A DNA stretch of 64,000 nt from Ramlibacter paludis. GTDB lineage: Bacteria; Pseudomonadota; Gammaproteobacteria; Burkholderiales; Burkholderiaceae_C. Positions 11,258-19,808 of the stretch are shown here, one piece after another. The translations under genes were made by a program, and so were the position numbers. The notes beneath the pieces are model-generated. The model had not been told where the DNA came from. It did no database searches and was given only the letters and a program-made list of their open reading frames with translations. How positions within the stretch are numbered: position 1 is the first letter of the stretch; each line of letters begins with the position of its first letter. The DNA lies in contig NZ_JAKLTM010000001.1 in assembly GCF_022012305.1 (NCBI RefSeq), positions 1,116,001 through 1,180,000 of the forward strand, written 5' to 3'.

Positions 11258-12238
11258 ATGTCCCACACCCTCACTCGCCGCTCCCTCGCGCTGGCCCTCG
11301 CCGGCGCGGTCGCCCTGCCGTCGCTGTCTTTCGCGCAGGCCTATCCCGCCAAGCCGGTCACCGTCGTCGTCGCGTTTGCCGCCGGCGGCAACAACGACCT
11401 GCGCGCGCGGCAGCTGGGCATCCCGGTGGCCGCCGCCCTGGGCCAGCCGCTGGTCGTCGACAACAAGCCCGGCGCCAGCGGCAACATCGGCCACGACTTT
11501 GTCGCCAAGGCCGCGGCCGACGGCTACACGCTGGGCATAGGCGCGATGGGGCCGCTGGCGGTGAACCCCTCGCTGTATCCCAAGCTGAACTTCGATCCGC
11601 TGAAGGACTTCACGCCCATCGTGCTCATCGAAAAGGCGCCGCTGGTGCTGGTGACGCGCGCCGACAAGCCGTACAAGAGCGTGCAGGACGTGGTCGCCGC
11701 CGCCAAGGCCGCGCCCGGCAAGCTGACCATCGGCAACGCCGGCCCCGGTGGCGCACACCACTTGAGCGGAGAGCTGTTCGAGCAGGCTGCCGGCATCACC
11801 ACGCTGTCGGTGCCGTACAAGGGCGGCGGTCCCGCGTCGACCGCGTTGCTGTCCGGGGAGATCGACATGATGTTCGAGCAGACCTATGCGGCGCTGCCTT
11901 CGCTGCAAGCCGGCAAGACGCGGGCCCTGGCCGTGACCAGCGCCAAGCGCCTGCCCAGCCTGCCGGATGTGCCGACGATGACCGAGCTCGGTTATCCGCA
12001 GGTGGTGGTGTCGAACTGGCTGGGGCTGGTCGGGCCCAAGGGCCTGCCGGCGCCGGTGGTGGCCAGGCTCAATGACGCCTTCAACAAGGCGCTGGCCTCC
12101 CAGGACATCCGCGAGAAGATCACCGGCCCGGGCAACGAGGTCGGGGGCGGCACGCCGCAGGAGTTCGCCTCGTTCATCGCCGCGGAGAACCAGCGCTGGT
12201 CGGCGTTGGTGAAGAAGGCGGGGATCAAGCTGGATTGA
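11258..12238 (+). CDS. Bug-family tripartite tricarboxylate transporter receptor
   Basis: 326 residues beginning with a signal peptide (RRSLALALAGAVALPSLSFAQA). Family marks are YPAKPVTVVVAFAAGGNNDL at the mature N-terminus, VVDNKPGASGNIG, VNPSLYPKL and PYKGGGPAS. Bug proteins are periplasmic receptors for carboxylates such as citrate, tricarballylate, aromatic acids or amides; many are orphans without TctA/TctB membrane partners, as here. The ATG at 11258 fits the signal peptide. The divergent GntR gene and a shared operator motif link it to the aconitase gene 4 kb upstream, so a tricarboxylate-like ligand is plausible. Confidence 0.9.
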   Translation: MSHTLTRRSLALALAGAVALPSLSFAQAYPAKPVTVVVAFAAGGNNDLRARQLGIPVAAALGQPLVVDNKPGASGNIGHDFVAKAAADGYTLGIGAMGPLAVNPSLYPKLNFDPLKDFTPIVLIEKAPLVLVTRADKPYKSVQDVVAAAKAAPGKLTIGNAGPGGAHHLSGELFEQAAGITTLSVPYKGGGPASTALLSGEIDMMFEQTYAALPSLQAGKTRALAVTSAKRLPSLPDVPTMTELGYPQVVVSNWLGLVGPKGLPAPVVARLNDAFNKALASQDIREKITGPGNEVGGGTPQEFASFIAAENQRWSALVKKAGIKLD

Positions 12239-12250
12239 GCGCAGGCGGGG

Positions 12251-12348
12251 AAGCCGCGGTTCGCTGCGCTCACCACGGCCTACGGGGCAAGCCCGTCTTG
12301 CATGACGACCGTAGGCCGTGGTGAGCGCCGCAGGCCGAACCGCGGCTT
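12251..12348. repeat. Long inverted repeat between convergent genes (copy 1)
   Basis: Left arm 12251-12285 (begins AAGCCGCGGTTCG, ends GGCCTACGG) pairs with right arm 12309-12348 (begins CCGTAGGCCGTGGTGAGCG, ends CCGCGGCTT). The right arm has a 5-base interior insertion. Closely related arms recur at 63751-63837. It lies exactly between the ends of the Bug gene and the oppositely oriented dehydrogenase, so it may act as a bidirectional terminator or a REP-like element. Confidence 0.8.
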
Positions 12349-12356
12349 GCGGCCCC

Positions 12357-13292
12357 CTACCGCGCCAGGTTGCGCAGCGCTTCCCCGCGCAGCCAATGCG
12401 CCAGGTTCTCCAGGAAAATCTCCGCCACCCGTTCCTCGTTCGCATTCGAAAACCCCGCGCTGTGGGGCGTGGCGATCACGTTCGGCAGGTCCCACAGAGG
12501 CGAGTCCTTCGCCAGCGGCTCGTGCGCGAACACGTCGAGATAGGCGCCGGCCAGGCGGCGTTCGCGCAGTGCTTCGACCAGCGCGGCTTCGTCGATCACC
12601 TCGCCCCGCGCCACGTTGACCAGGCCGCAGTGCGCGGGCAGCAGCGCAAGTTCCTTCGTGCCGATCATTCCGCGCGTCTGCTCGTTCAGCGCACAGGCCA
12701 GCACCAGCCAGTCGGCCGAGGGCAAAGCGTCGTGCAGCGCCATCCCTCCCTGGCGCCGCACCACCACGACCTTCAAGCCGACGGCTTGCAGCAGCCGCCC
12801 GATCTCCTGCCCGACAGGCCCCCAGCCCACAACCACCGCGGTCTGCCCTTGCAGGTCCCGCGGCAGGCCGCTCGCAATCAGCGGCGCCCAGCGATGCTCG
12901 CGCTGTGCCGCCAGCAGCAGCGGCCAGTGCCGCGCCAGCGCCAGCAGGCCGAGCACCGCGCTTTGCGCCACCACGGGCGCGTTGGCGCCGGACGAGGTCG
13001 TCACCTGCACGCCGCGCTGCAGCAGCTCCTGGTAGATCGGCCGGTCGACGCCGGCGGAGTGGATATGCAGCCAGCGCAGGCCGGGGGCCGCGCGCAGCGC
13101 TTCGTAGGCCCGTTGCGTCGCCGGCAGCACCTTGTGCTTGGTGGAAAGTCCGGTGACGTCGCGCGAGACGAAGGCGATGTCGGCTTCCGTAGCCCGCGCT
13201 TCATCGAAGGAGATGAGCTCGTGTCCGGCGAGCGGCGGCCCCAGCTTCTGCGCCGCCACCCGCGACAGCAGGATGCGCAGCGGCGCAGTCAC
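12357..13292 (-). CDS. D-2-hydroxyacid dehydrogenase (NAD-dependent)
   Basis: 311 residues. The Rossmann motif is VVVGWGPVGQEIG (a GxGxxG variant), with the family's catalytic arginine in NVARGE, the acidic residue in DVFAHEPL and the histidine in TPHSAG. It should interconvert a 2-oxo acid and its D-2-hydroxy acid in the cytosol. The chosen GTG at 13292 overlaps the stop of the Bug gene as GTGA, the usual sign of translational coupling; the frame is open upstream but no better start exists. It is the third gene of the aldolase - Bug receptor - dehydrogenase operon, so the substrate is probably the imported acid or its breakdown product. Exact specificity is unknown. Confidence 0.88.
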   Translation of the reverse strand: MTAPLRILLSRVAAQKLGPPLAGHELISFDEARATEADIAFVSRDVTGLSTKHKVLPATQRAYEALRAAPGLRWLHIHSAGVDRPIYQELLQRGVQVTTSSGANAPVVAQSAVLGLLALARHWPLLLAAQREHRWAPLIASGLPRDLQGQTAVVVGWGPVGQEIGRLLQAVGLKVVVVRRQGGMALHDALPSADWLVLACALNEQTRGMIGTKELALLPAHCGLVNVARGEVIDEAALVEALRERRLAGAYLDVFAHEPLAKDSPLWDLPNVIATPHSAGFSNANEERVAEIFLENLAHWLRGEALRNLAR

Positions 13293-14251
13293 TCCGCGGT
13301 GGCCCCCGACTCGCGCACGACCACCTTCCACTTCTCGTATTCCTTGTGCACGAACTGGCCGAACTGCTCCGGCGGCCCGCCCACCGGGTCCGCGCCTTCG
13401 CGCACCATCTGCGCTTCCAGCGCGGGCAGTGCGTCGTTGACGGCCTTGTTCAGCGACGCGACGACGGCATCGGGCGTTCCCTTCGGCGCGAAGAAGCCGA
13501 ACCAGGATCCGGCCTCGAAGCCCGGGAAGCCGCGCTCGGCGACCGTCGGCACGTCCGGCATGGAACGGGAGCGCTTCACGCTGCTGACCGCAATGGCGCG
13601 CAGCTTGCCGGCCTGGATGTGCTGGATCACCGAGGGAATGGTGGCGAACATGAACTGCACGCGCCCGGCCAGCAGGTCGTTCAGCGCATCGGCGCCGCGG
13701 TATGGCACGTGCGTGGTCTCGATGCCGGCGCGTTTGCTCAGCATGTAGCCCGAGAGATGCGAGGAGGTGCCGATGCCGGTGGAGCTGTAATTCAGCTTGC
13801 CCGGCTGGGTCTTCGCGTAGGCGATGAATTCCTCGATGGTGTTCGCCGGCAGCGACGGGTGCACCACCAGCACGTTGGGCACGTCGGCGATCTGCACCAC
13901 GGGCACCAGGTCCGTGAGCGGATTGATGTTCAGCTTCTTGTACAGCGAAGGGTTCACCGCCATCGGCCCCACCGAGTTGACGATCAGCGTGTAGCCGTCG
14001 GGCGCCGCGCGCGCGGCCAGCTCGGTGCCGATGTTGCCGCCGCCGCCCGGCTTGTTGTCGATCAGGAAGTTCTGCTTGTAGCGCTCGGTCAGCTTCTGGC
14101 TCACCGCGCGGGCCAGGATGTCGGTGGTGCCGCCGGCGGTGAAGGCGACGATGATGCGCACCGGCCGCGCCGGGTAGTCCGCCGGTTGCGCCCAGGCCGC
14201 GGGCAGGGCGCAGGCGGCCGTCGCCGCGAGCAGGCTCCTTCGATTCAGCAT
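13289..14251 (-). CDS. Bug-family tripartite tricarboxylate transporter receptor
   Basis: 320 residues with an N-terminal signal peptide (LNRRSLLAATAACALPAAWAQP). Family motifs are YPARPVRIIVAFTAGGTTDILA, IDNKPGGGGNIGTE, AVNPSLYKKL and VPYRGADALNDLLAGRVQFM. It is a periplasmic carboxylate-binding receptor without adjacent TctA/TctB genes. It starts 11 bases after the aldolase stop and its own stop overlaps the dehydrogenase start. Placement between two catabolic enzymes implies the ligand is their substrate or a precursor. Confidence 0.9.
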   Translation of the reverse strand: MLNRRSLLAATAACALPAAWAQPADYPARPVRIIVAFTAGGTTDILARAVSQKLTERYKQNFLIDNKPGGGGNIGTELAARAAPDGYTLIVNSVGPMAVNPSLYKKLNINPLTDLVPVVQIADVPNVLVVHPSLPANTIEEFIAYAKTQPGKLNYSSTGIGTSSHLSGYMLSKRAGIETTHVPYRGADALNDLLAGRVQFMFATIPSVIQHIQAGKLRAIAVSSVKRSRSMPDVPTVAERGFPGFEAGSWFGFFAPKGTPDAVVASLNKAVNDALPALEAQMVREGADPVGGPPEQFGQFVHKEYEKWKVVVRESGATAE

Positions 14252-14262
14252 GCAGGTCTCCT

Positions 14263-15045
14263 TCAGGTGCGGAAAGACGGGTCCAGCCGGTCCAGCTTGC
14301 GCAGCAGCGCGGGCCATTCCATCAGGCCGTAGGGGCGGCGCGTGCCGGGCTGGTAGTTGTTCCAGGTTTCCTCCAGCACCTCCTGCGGCACCGGCCGCAG
14401 CGGGGTGTTGCACGACATGGCGGCGATCTGCGAGCGGCAGGCCAGCTCGAGCCTGTGCGTCCAGTTGAAGGTCTCGCCGCAGGTGCGTCCCACCACCAGC
14501 GCGCCGTGGTTGCGCAGCACCAGCGCCTCGCGGTTGCCGAGGTCGGCCACCAGCGACGCCTTCTCGCGGTCGTTCAGCACCACGCCTTCGTACTCGTGGT
14601 AGCCGATCTTGAGGAAGCGCATGGCCGTCTGCGTGATGGGCAGCAGGCCGCAGTCGAGCGCCGACACCGCCATCGACGCCCAGCTGTGCGTGTGGATGAT
14701 GCAGCCGACTTCCGGCCGGGCCTCGTGCACCGCGCTGTGGATCACGTAGCCGGCCTTGTTGATGCCGTAGTTCAGCGCGCCGAAGTCGGGCTTGGACAGG
14801 ATCTCGCCGGCCAGGTTGACCTTGATCAGGCAGGAGGCGGTGATCTCCTCGTACATCATCCCGTAGGGATTGATCAGGAACGATTCCTCGCCGGGCACGC
14901 GCGCCGAGATGTGGTTGGCCATCATGTCGGACATGCCGTAGAGGTCCACCAGGCGGTAGCAGGCGGCGAGGTCGACGCGGGCCTGCCACTCTTCGGGGGA
15001 ACAGCGGTCCTTCATGGACGGGAAGCTCAGGACACCGGGGTTCAT
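14263..15045 (-). CDS. Class II aldolase/adducin family protein
   Basis: 260 residues of the AraD/FucA-like fold. Zinc-binding histidines are visible in IIHTHSW and in LRNHGALVVG, and the substrate loop resembles NHISARVPGEESFLINPYG. Members perform retro-aldol cleavage or decarboxylation of hydroxy or keto acids in the cytosol; the longer, less FucA-like members such as this have poorly known substrates. The ATG at 15045 is preceded by AAGGAG at suitable spacing; a later ATG (MKDRC) is a less supported alternative. First gene of the aldolase - Bug - dehydrogenase operon. Confidence 0.88.
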   Translation of the reverse strand: MNPGVLSFPSMKDRCSPEEWQARVDLAACYRLVDLYGMSDMMANHISARVPGEESFLINPYGMMYEEITASCLIKVNLAGEILSKPDFGALNYGINKAGYVIHSAVHEARPEVGCIIHTHSWASMAVSALDCGLLPITQTAMRFLKIGYHEYEGVVLNDREKASLVADLGNREALVLRNHGALVVGRTCGETFNWTHRLELACRSQIAAMSCNTPLRPVPQEVLEETWNNYQPGTRRPYGLMEWPALLRKLDRLDPSFRT

Positions 15046-15252
15046 CGCAAGGACTCCTTGGCGCAACTGCCGCGAATGTGCCACAGGAAGCGCGCCTTGC
15101 GCCGCAGGGAAAACAGTGCCCCGACTTGCAAGTTGCTGATGGCTTCTTGCAGCGATTGCATCAGTGGCGAGGGTGGTTTCAGGGTTTGTCCGCGCACCTG
15201 CTGCGGCGGCGCGCGCCTACCGTCAAGTCTGGCCTTTCCACCGGAGCTGTCC
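15046..15252. promoter_or_regulatory. Divergent intergenic region with TTGC repeats
   Basis: This 207-base gap separates the aldolase operon from the esterase gene. It contains a perfect 10-base palindrome ACTTGCAAGT (15124-15133), three TTGCA and one TTGCT copies between 15126 and 15160, and CTGATG/CATCAG arms (15136-15141 and 15159-15164). These could bind a regulator acting on both directions, but no regulator gene is adjacent. No coding potential is evident. Confidence 0.3.
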
Positions 15253-17199
15253 GTGCGCCGCATCCTCCTTCTCGCCGCGATCCTGCTGCCGATCGCATCG
15301 CCCGCCGAAGTCACGCGCTTCGACATCGTGCAACGCGTGCCTGCCTTCGAGGGCCGCAGCTTCGGCAACGTCGGCCCCTACGAGCGCATCACCGCCAAGG
15401 CGACCATCGCGGTGGACCCGGCCGATCCGCGCAACGCGGTCATCGCCGACATCGCGCAGGCGCCGCGCAATGCCGCCGGCCGCGTCGAGGCGACGGCCGA
15501 CGTCGTGCTGCTGCGGCCCGTGGATCCGGCGCGCGGCAACGGCACGCTGCTGGTCGACGTGCCCAACCGCGGCCGCAAGCTGGCGCCGCAGCTGTTCGAC
15601 GACGCGGCCCAGCCCGGCGCCAACAACGCGGAGAAGGCCGCCGATGCGGGCCTGGGCTTCCTGCATCACCAGGGCTACACGATGGCGTGGATCGGCTGGC
15701 AGGCGGACATCCCTTCGGCGCCGGGCCAGCTGGCCCTGGCGGCGCCCGTCCTGCAAGGCGTGACCGGACCGGCGCGCGACGAATTCCTGTTCGACCACCT
15801 GCGCTCGCCGGCGACGGCGACGCTGGCGTGGCCGATCGCCGATCCGGCCTCGCTGGCCGTCACGGTGCGATCGAAGTGGGACGCCCCGCGCGAGAAGCCG
15901 GCCGGCCTGGCGATCCGGGCGACCGGCGCGCAGACGGTGGAGATCACGCGGCCGGCCGGCGGCTTCGATGCGGGTGCGCTGTACGAGGTGACGTATGTCG
16001 CGCGCGACCCGGTGGTGCTGGGTCTCGGCTTCGCCGCGACCCGTGACGTCGCCGCCTTCCTGCGGCGCGACGGCAGCGGCGGCAATCCGCTGGCGGCCAA
16101 CGGTCGCAGCAGCGTGCAGCGCGCGATCGGCTTCGGCGTGTCGCAGTCCGGCCGCTTCCTGCGCGACTTCCTCTGGTACGGCTTCAACGAGGACCTCACG
16201 GGCGGCAAGGTGTTCGACGGCCTGATGCCGCACGTGGCCGGCGCGCGCCGCATGGCCACCAACTTCCGCTTCGGCCAGCCGGGCCGCAACGCGCGCCATC
16301 CGCAGGACCCGGCGTGGCAGGCCGACCTGTTCCCTTTCACCTATGCCACGCTGGACGATCCGCTCAGCGGCAAGCGCGACGGCCTGATGCAGCGCTGCGC
16401 GCGCAGCAACACCTGCCCGCGCGTGATCCAGACCGACAGCGAACACGAGTGGTGGGCCTCGCGCGCGTCGCTGCTGGTCACCGATCTCGCCGGCAACCAT
16501 CTGGACCTGCCGGCGGACGTGCGCGCCTACATGATCGCCGGCACGCCGCATTTCGCCGAGGCCAGCGACAAGCTGCGCAGCGCGCCCACGATGGCGCTGC
16601 CGGTGAACCCGATGCATGCCGGCCCGCCGATGCGGGCGCTGATGGTGGCCATGCAGTCCTGGATCACGAACAACGTCGAGCCGCCGGCGAGCCGCGTGCC
16701 GATGCGCGCACACGGCACGCTGGTGCCGGCGGCGCAGGCATTGCCACATGCGGTGCCTGGCTTGCCGTATGCGGCGATCTACACCGGCGCAGCGCATACG
16801 GATTCGTCGGTGTTCCCGGCGAAGATCCTCGGCACCTATCCGGTGTTGGTGCCGCGGGCGGATGCGGACGGCATGGCGATTGCAGGTATCCACATGCTGC
16901 CGCTGGCGGTGCCGCGCGCGAGCTACACGGGCTGGAATCCGCGGGCGGAGGGCTACGGGGCCGGGACGTTGTTCCCGCTGCAAGGCGCGGTGGTGCCGTT
17001 CGCGGCAACGCGGGCCGAGCGCGAGGCGGCGCGGGATCCGCGGCTGTCGCTGGCGGAGCGGTATGCGGACAACGCGGCGTATCTGGCCGCGGTGCGGGCG
17101 GCGGCGAACGAGATGGTGGTGGAGAGGTTGCTGTTGCCGGAGGATGCGCAGAGGGCGGTCGAGGCGGCGGAGAAGGATCAGTTGGCGCGGTTGCGCTGA
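15253..17199 (+). CDS. Secreted alpha/beta-hydrolase-domain protein
   Basis: 648 residues from a GTG start chosen because it opens a clear signal peptide (RRILLLAAILLPIASPAE). The C-terminal two thirds match the alpha/beta hydrolase domain family represented by PF20091: the likely nucleophile is S297 in GVSQSGRFLRDFLWYGFN. The N-terminal part (VTRFDIVQRVPAFEGRSFG, NVGPYERI) is the conserved start of that family. It is probably a periplasmic or extracellular esterase/lactonase; the substrate is unknown. The frame is open for a further 798 bases upstream, but that would run antisense across the aldolase gene. The gene ends before a 21-base inverted repeat. Confidence 0.8.
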   Translation: MRRILLLAAILLPIASPAEVTRFDIVQRVPAFEGRSFGNVGPYERITAKATIAVDPADPRNAVIADIAQAPRNAAGRVEATADVVLLRPVDPARGNGTLLVDVPNRGRKLAPQLFDDAAQPGANNAEKAADAGLGFLHHQGYTMAWIGWQADIPSAPGQLALAAPVLQGVTGPARDEFLFDHLRSPATATLAWPIADPASLAVTVRSKWDAPREKPAGLAIRATGAQTVEITRPAGGFDAGALYEVTYVARDPVVLGLGFAATRDVAAFLRRDGSGGNPLAANGRSSVQRAIGFGVSQSGRFLRDFLWYGFNEDLTGGKVFDGLMPHVAGARRMATNFRFGQPGRNARHPQDPAWQADLFPFTYATLDDPLSGKRDGLMQRCARSNTCPRVIQTDSEHEWWASRASLLVTDLAGNHLDLPADVRAYMIAGTPHFAEASDKLRSAPTMALPVNPMHAGPPMRALMVAMQSWITNNVEPPASRVPMRAHGTLVPAAQALPHAVPGLPYAAIYTGAAHTDSSVFPAKILGTYPVLVPRADADGMAIAGIHMLPLAVPRASYTGWNPRAEGYGAGTLFPLQGAVVPFAATRAEREAARDPRLSLAERYADNAAYLAAVRAAANEMVVERLLLPEDAQRAVEAAEKDQLARLR

Positions 17200-17211
17200 A
17201 CGCGCAAGCGC

Positions 17212-17269
17212 TGGGGTCGCTTCGCGAACCCAGCCTACGGGCAAGTGGTGGGTTCGCGAAGCGACCCCA
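17212..17269. repeat. Perfect 21-base inverted repeat between convergent genes (copy 2)
   Basis: Arm 17212-17232 (TGGGGTCGCTTCGCGAACCC plus A) is the exact reverse complement of 17249-17269, around a 16-base loop containing GCCTACGG. It lies between the esterase and the oppositely oriented hydrolase. Design and the GCCTACGG block recall the elements at 12.3, 47.3 and 63.8 kb although the arms differ. Probable bidirectional terminator or REP-like element. Confidence 0.85.
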
Positions 17270-17296
17270 CCATGCCCAAACCTCACCCCGTCACCC

Positions 17297-18199
17297 TCAA
17301 CCCGCCACCAACTGCATCACCGCCCGCGCAAACACCTCCGGCCTCTCCTGCGGCAGGTTGTGGCCCGCGCCCGGCACGACGTGGTGCTCGCGCGGACCGG
17401 CAAAGCGATGCGCGTGCGCCGACGCCGAAGCCGGCGAACGCACGCCGTCATCGGCGCCGTCGAAGGTGATCGCGGGCACCGTGATCGCCGGCTGCTGCGC
17501 GAGCTGCCGCTCGATCTGCGCATAAGCCGGATCGCCCGCCACCAGGTTGTAGCGGTGCCGGTAGGAATGGATCACCACGTCGACGAAGTCCTCGTTGTCG
17601 AAGGCGGCGGCGCTGCGTTCGAAGGTGGCGGCGTCGAAGCGCCAGGTCGGTGACCACGTTTCCCACAGCAGCTTCGTCAGCGCGCGGCGATTGCGCCGCA
17701 GGCCTTCGCGGCCGCGTTCGGAATGGAAGTAGTACTGGTACCAGAGCTTGCGCTCCTCGTCGGGCGCGCTGGGCTCCAGCGCCTTGGCGTGGTCGAAGAT
17801 GTTGTAGCTGTTGAGCGAGACCAGCCCCGCACAACGCTGCGGCCACAGCGCCGCCACCACACAGCACGCGCGGCCGCCCCAGTCGTAGCCGGCGAGCACG
17901 GCACGCGGGATGGCGAGCGCATCCATCAGCGCCAGCAGGTCCGCGCCCAGCGCCGCTTGCTCGCCGGAGCGCGGCGTCGCTGCATCCAGGAAGCGTGTAG
18001 GCCCGTAGCCGCGCAGGTAGGGAACGATCACACGGCAACCCGCTGCCGCCAGGAGGGGCGCGACTTCCGCGTAGGCATGGATGTCGTAGGGAAAGCCATG
18101 CATCAGGAAGACCGGCGGGCCGTCGGCCGGCCCGGACTCGTGGTACGCGATGGCCAGGACGCTGGCGTCCACCGTGCGCACGGGCTGCATCGCGTTCAT
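17297..18199 (-). CDS. Alpha/beta hydrolase with aspartate nucleophile (epoxide hydrolase or dehalogenase-like)
   Basis: 300 residues, cytosolic. The oxyanion motif is HGFPYD (34-39) and the nucleophile elbow GYDWGG (D106). An Asp rather than Ser there is characteristic of soluble epoxide hydrolases and haloacid or haloalkane dehalogenases. The C-terminal catalytic histidine is in GAGHNLPQERPE. The ATG at 18199 overlaps the stop of the upstream gene (ATGA). It shares an operon with an uncharacterised EthD-like protein and lies downstream of an IclR gene, suggesting a small catabolic unit. Which of the two activities it has cannot be told from sequence by eye. Confidence 0.82.
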   Translation of the reverse strand: MNAMQPVRTVDASVLAIAYHESGPADGPPVFLMHGFPYDIHAYAEVAPLLAAAGCRVIVPYLRGYGPTRFLDAATPRSGEQAALGADLLALMDALAIPRAVLAGYDWGGRACCVVAALWPQRCAGLVSLNSYNIFDHAKALEPSAPDEERKLWYQYYFHSERGREGLRRNRRALTKLLWETWSPTWRFDAATFERSAAAFDNEDFVDVVIHSYRHRYNLVAGDPAYAQIERQLAQQPAITVPAITFDGADDGVRSPASASAHAHRFAGPREHHVVPGAGHNLPQERPEVFARAVMQLVAG

Positions 18200-18888
18200 C
18201 GCGCCGGCCCGTTCTCGCCCCGCCCCATCGACAGCGAAAGTCCGTACCAGCCCGCGACCGCGCCCGGCGCCGCGCCAAGCGCTTCGAGCGCCGCCGGCGC
18301 GAGCTCCTTCTCGCCCAACGCCTCCAGCGTCTCGCGCTCGTACCCGCACACGATGAAGATCCAGTCCGCGCTGCGGTCGGCATTGCCGCGGATCCTCTGC
18401 TCCGTCGTGGGCGCGATGGCCGGCGTGTCGGTGCGCAACAGGTGCGCGCCGCCCAGGCCCGCGCGCAGGGGCAGCTCTTCGATCAGCGCGCGCAGTGCGC
18501 CTTGCAGACGCTGCGCCTCGCCCTCGCGCGGCGACAGTCGCAGCGTCATCGCATGCCGTGAAACGCCCGCGCCATGCGAGTGCAGCACCCGCGCCTGGCT
18601 GCGCACCATGTTGCGGTGATGCGGCATCAGGCGCGTCGACCAGGGCGTGGGCGCATTGAGGCGCGCCACGTAGGCGGGCGAGCTGAGCGCCCCGTGGTCC
18701 TGCAGCTCGTAGAGGATGAAGAAACCTTCGCCGCCGTCCACCGCCGACCAGCGCGAGGCGCGCAGGAAGCCGGGCTGCGCGAGCCGCTCGGGAAAGTGTT
18801 CGTGCGAATGCCAGTGTTCGAACTCGGCGCGCATGTCGGCCGCCATGTCCCACCACATCGCCAGTGCGGAATCGCCCAGGAGTGCCAT
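18196..18888 (-). CDS. Uncharacterised protein, possibly a dimeric alpha/beta-barrel (EthD-like) protein
   Basis: 230 residues. The N-terminus (WWDMAADMRAEFEHWHSHEH followed by PERLAQPGFLRASRW) matches the style of EthD/NIPSNAP-like dimeric ferredoxin folds, in which a WHxxEH block begins the barrel. A second similar half may occupy about 115-225. I do not recognise the exact family. It ends with an ATGA overlap into the hydrolase gene and starts 17 bases after the IclR stop, so the three genes are probably co-transcribed. The ATG at 18888 has AAGGAAG upstream. A role in degrading a small organic compound is inference. Confidence 0.7.
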   Translation of the reverse strand: MALLGDSALAMWWDMAADMRAEFEHWHSHEHFPERLAQPGFLRASRWSAVDGGEGFFILYELQDHGALSSPAYVARLNAPTPWSTRLMPHHRNMVRSQARVLHSHGAGVSRHAMTLRLSPREGEAQRLQGALRALIEELPLRAGLGGAHLLRTDTPAIAPTTEQRIRGNADRSADWIFIVCGYERETLEALGEKELAPAALEALGAAPGAVAGWYGLSLSMGRGENGPAR

Positions 18889-18905
18889 CGTCGTTTCTTC
18901 CTTGG

Positions 18906-19721
18906 TCAGGCCGCGCGCGTCGCGCTGCGGCGAAGCAGCGGCGAACTGTTCGCCGCCACCGCGAGCTCGCCCGCGGCTTGCACCAGCGGCCGGCCGAGTT
19001 CCTGCATGCGCGCGGCGCTCAGGCGTTGCAGCGGCCCCGCGATGGTGATCACGCCGGCCGCCTCGCCGCCGCGCCGCAGCACCGGCGCGGCCATCGCGCT
19101 CATGCCCGGCGCATACATTTCCAGCATCAGGCTGAAGCCGCGCTTGCGGTCTTCCTCCAGCTTCTTCATCAGCGCCTTGAAGGTCGTGGGCGCTTTCGGC
19201 CCGTACTCGCGCGGCGCGCCGAAGCCCTGGCGGGCCACGAGTTCGGTCGCACGCTCCTCGCTCAGCGTCATCAGCCACGCATGGCCGCCGGCGCTGCAGG
19301 ACAGGCGCACGTCGATGCCCATGTCCGGGTCGTAGCGGAGGCCGCCGCGCGCGCCCTGCGCCTTCGCGACGAAAGTGAGGCGGTCGCCGTCCACCAGCGC
19401 GAGGCGCACCAGTTCGCCGGACTCTTCGGCGAGGCGGTCGATGATGGGTTGCGCGATGTCGACGATGCCTGCGGCGCCCAGGAAACTCAGGCCCAGGGCT
19501 GGGAGGCGCGTGGTGAGCGTGTAGTCGCCCATCTCGCGCAGCTGGCGAACGTAGCCGCAGCGCACCAGGTCCGCCAGCAGGCGGTGGCAGGCGCTGCGCG
19601 GCACGTTGAGTTCATCGGCCAGGGCGGCGAGCGCCAGCCCCTCGGGCTGGGAGGCCAGGGCTTCCAGGATGCGCAGCGTGCGATCGACCGTGCCCGTGGG
19701 GCCCGCTTCCGAGTTCATCAT
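18906..19721 (-). CDS. IclR-family transcriptional regulator
   Basis: 271 residues. An N-terminal winged helix (about 12-75; VDRTLRILEALASQPEGLAL, LNVPRSACHRLLADLVRCGYV) is followed by the IclR effector domain (about 90-260; RLALVDGDRLTFVAKAQG, LSCSAGGHAWLMTL, MSAMAAPVLRRGGEAAGVITIAG). Two ATGs in a row (19721, 19718) are possible starts. It is divergent from the TRAP receptor gene with 87 bases between them, and upstream of two possible catabolic genes, so it probably controls both directions in response to the transported acid. Confidence 0.92.
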   Translation of the reverse strand: MMNSEAGPTGTVDRTLRILEALASQPEGLALAALADELNVPRSACHRLLADLVRCGYVRQLREMGDYTLTTRLPALGLSFLGAAGIVDIAQPIIDRLAEESGELVRLALVDGDRLTFVAKAQGARGGLRYDPDMGIDVRLSCSAGGHAWLMTLSEERATELVARQGFGAPREYGPKAPTTFKALMKKLEEDRKRGFSLMLEMYAPGMSAMAAPVLRRGGEAAGVITIAGPLQRLSAARMQELGRPLVQAAGELAVAANSSPLLRRSATRAA

Positions 19722-19742
19722 GCGAAAAGAGATTCCGGTCTG

Positions 19743-19753
19743 GAACGATGTTC
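19743..19753. promoter_or_regulatory. Weak dyad in the iclR-TRAP intergenic region
   Basis: GAAC-GAT-GTTC is preceded by TTCC-GGTCT-GGAA (19733-19745), giving overlapping short palindromes in the divergent promoter region. This is where an IclR-family regulator would be expected to bind, but the arms are only 4 bases and could be chance. Confidence 0.3.
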
Positions 19754-19808
19754 TGACCCTCTGCCTATCATGCCGCACTTTCCCACAACAGCCATTCGGA
19801 GACAACGC

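Noticed and set aside
14455-15252. Upstream extension of the esterase frame
   Set aside because: It runs antisense across the aldolase gene; the GTG at 15253 opens a clear signal peptide.
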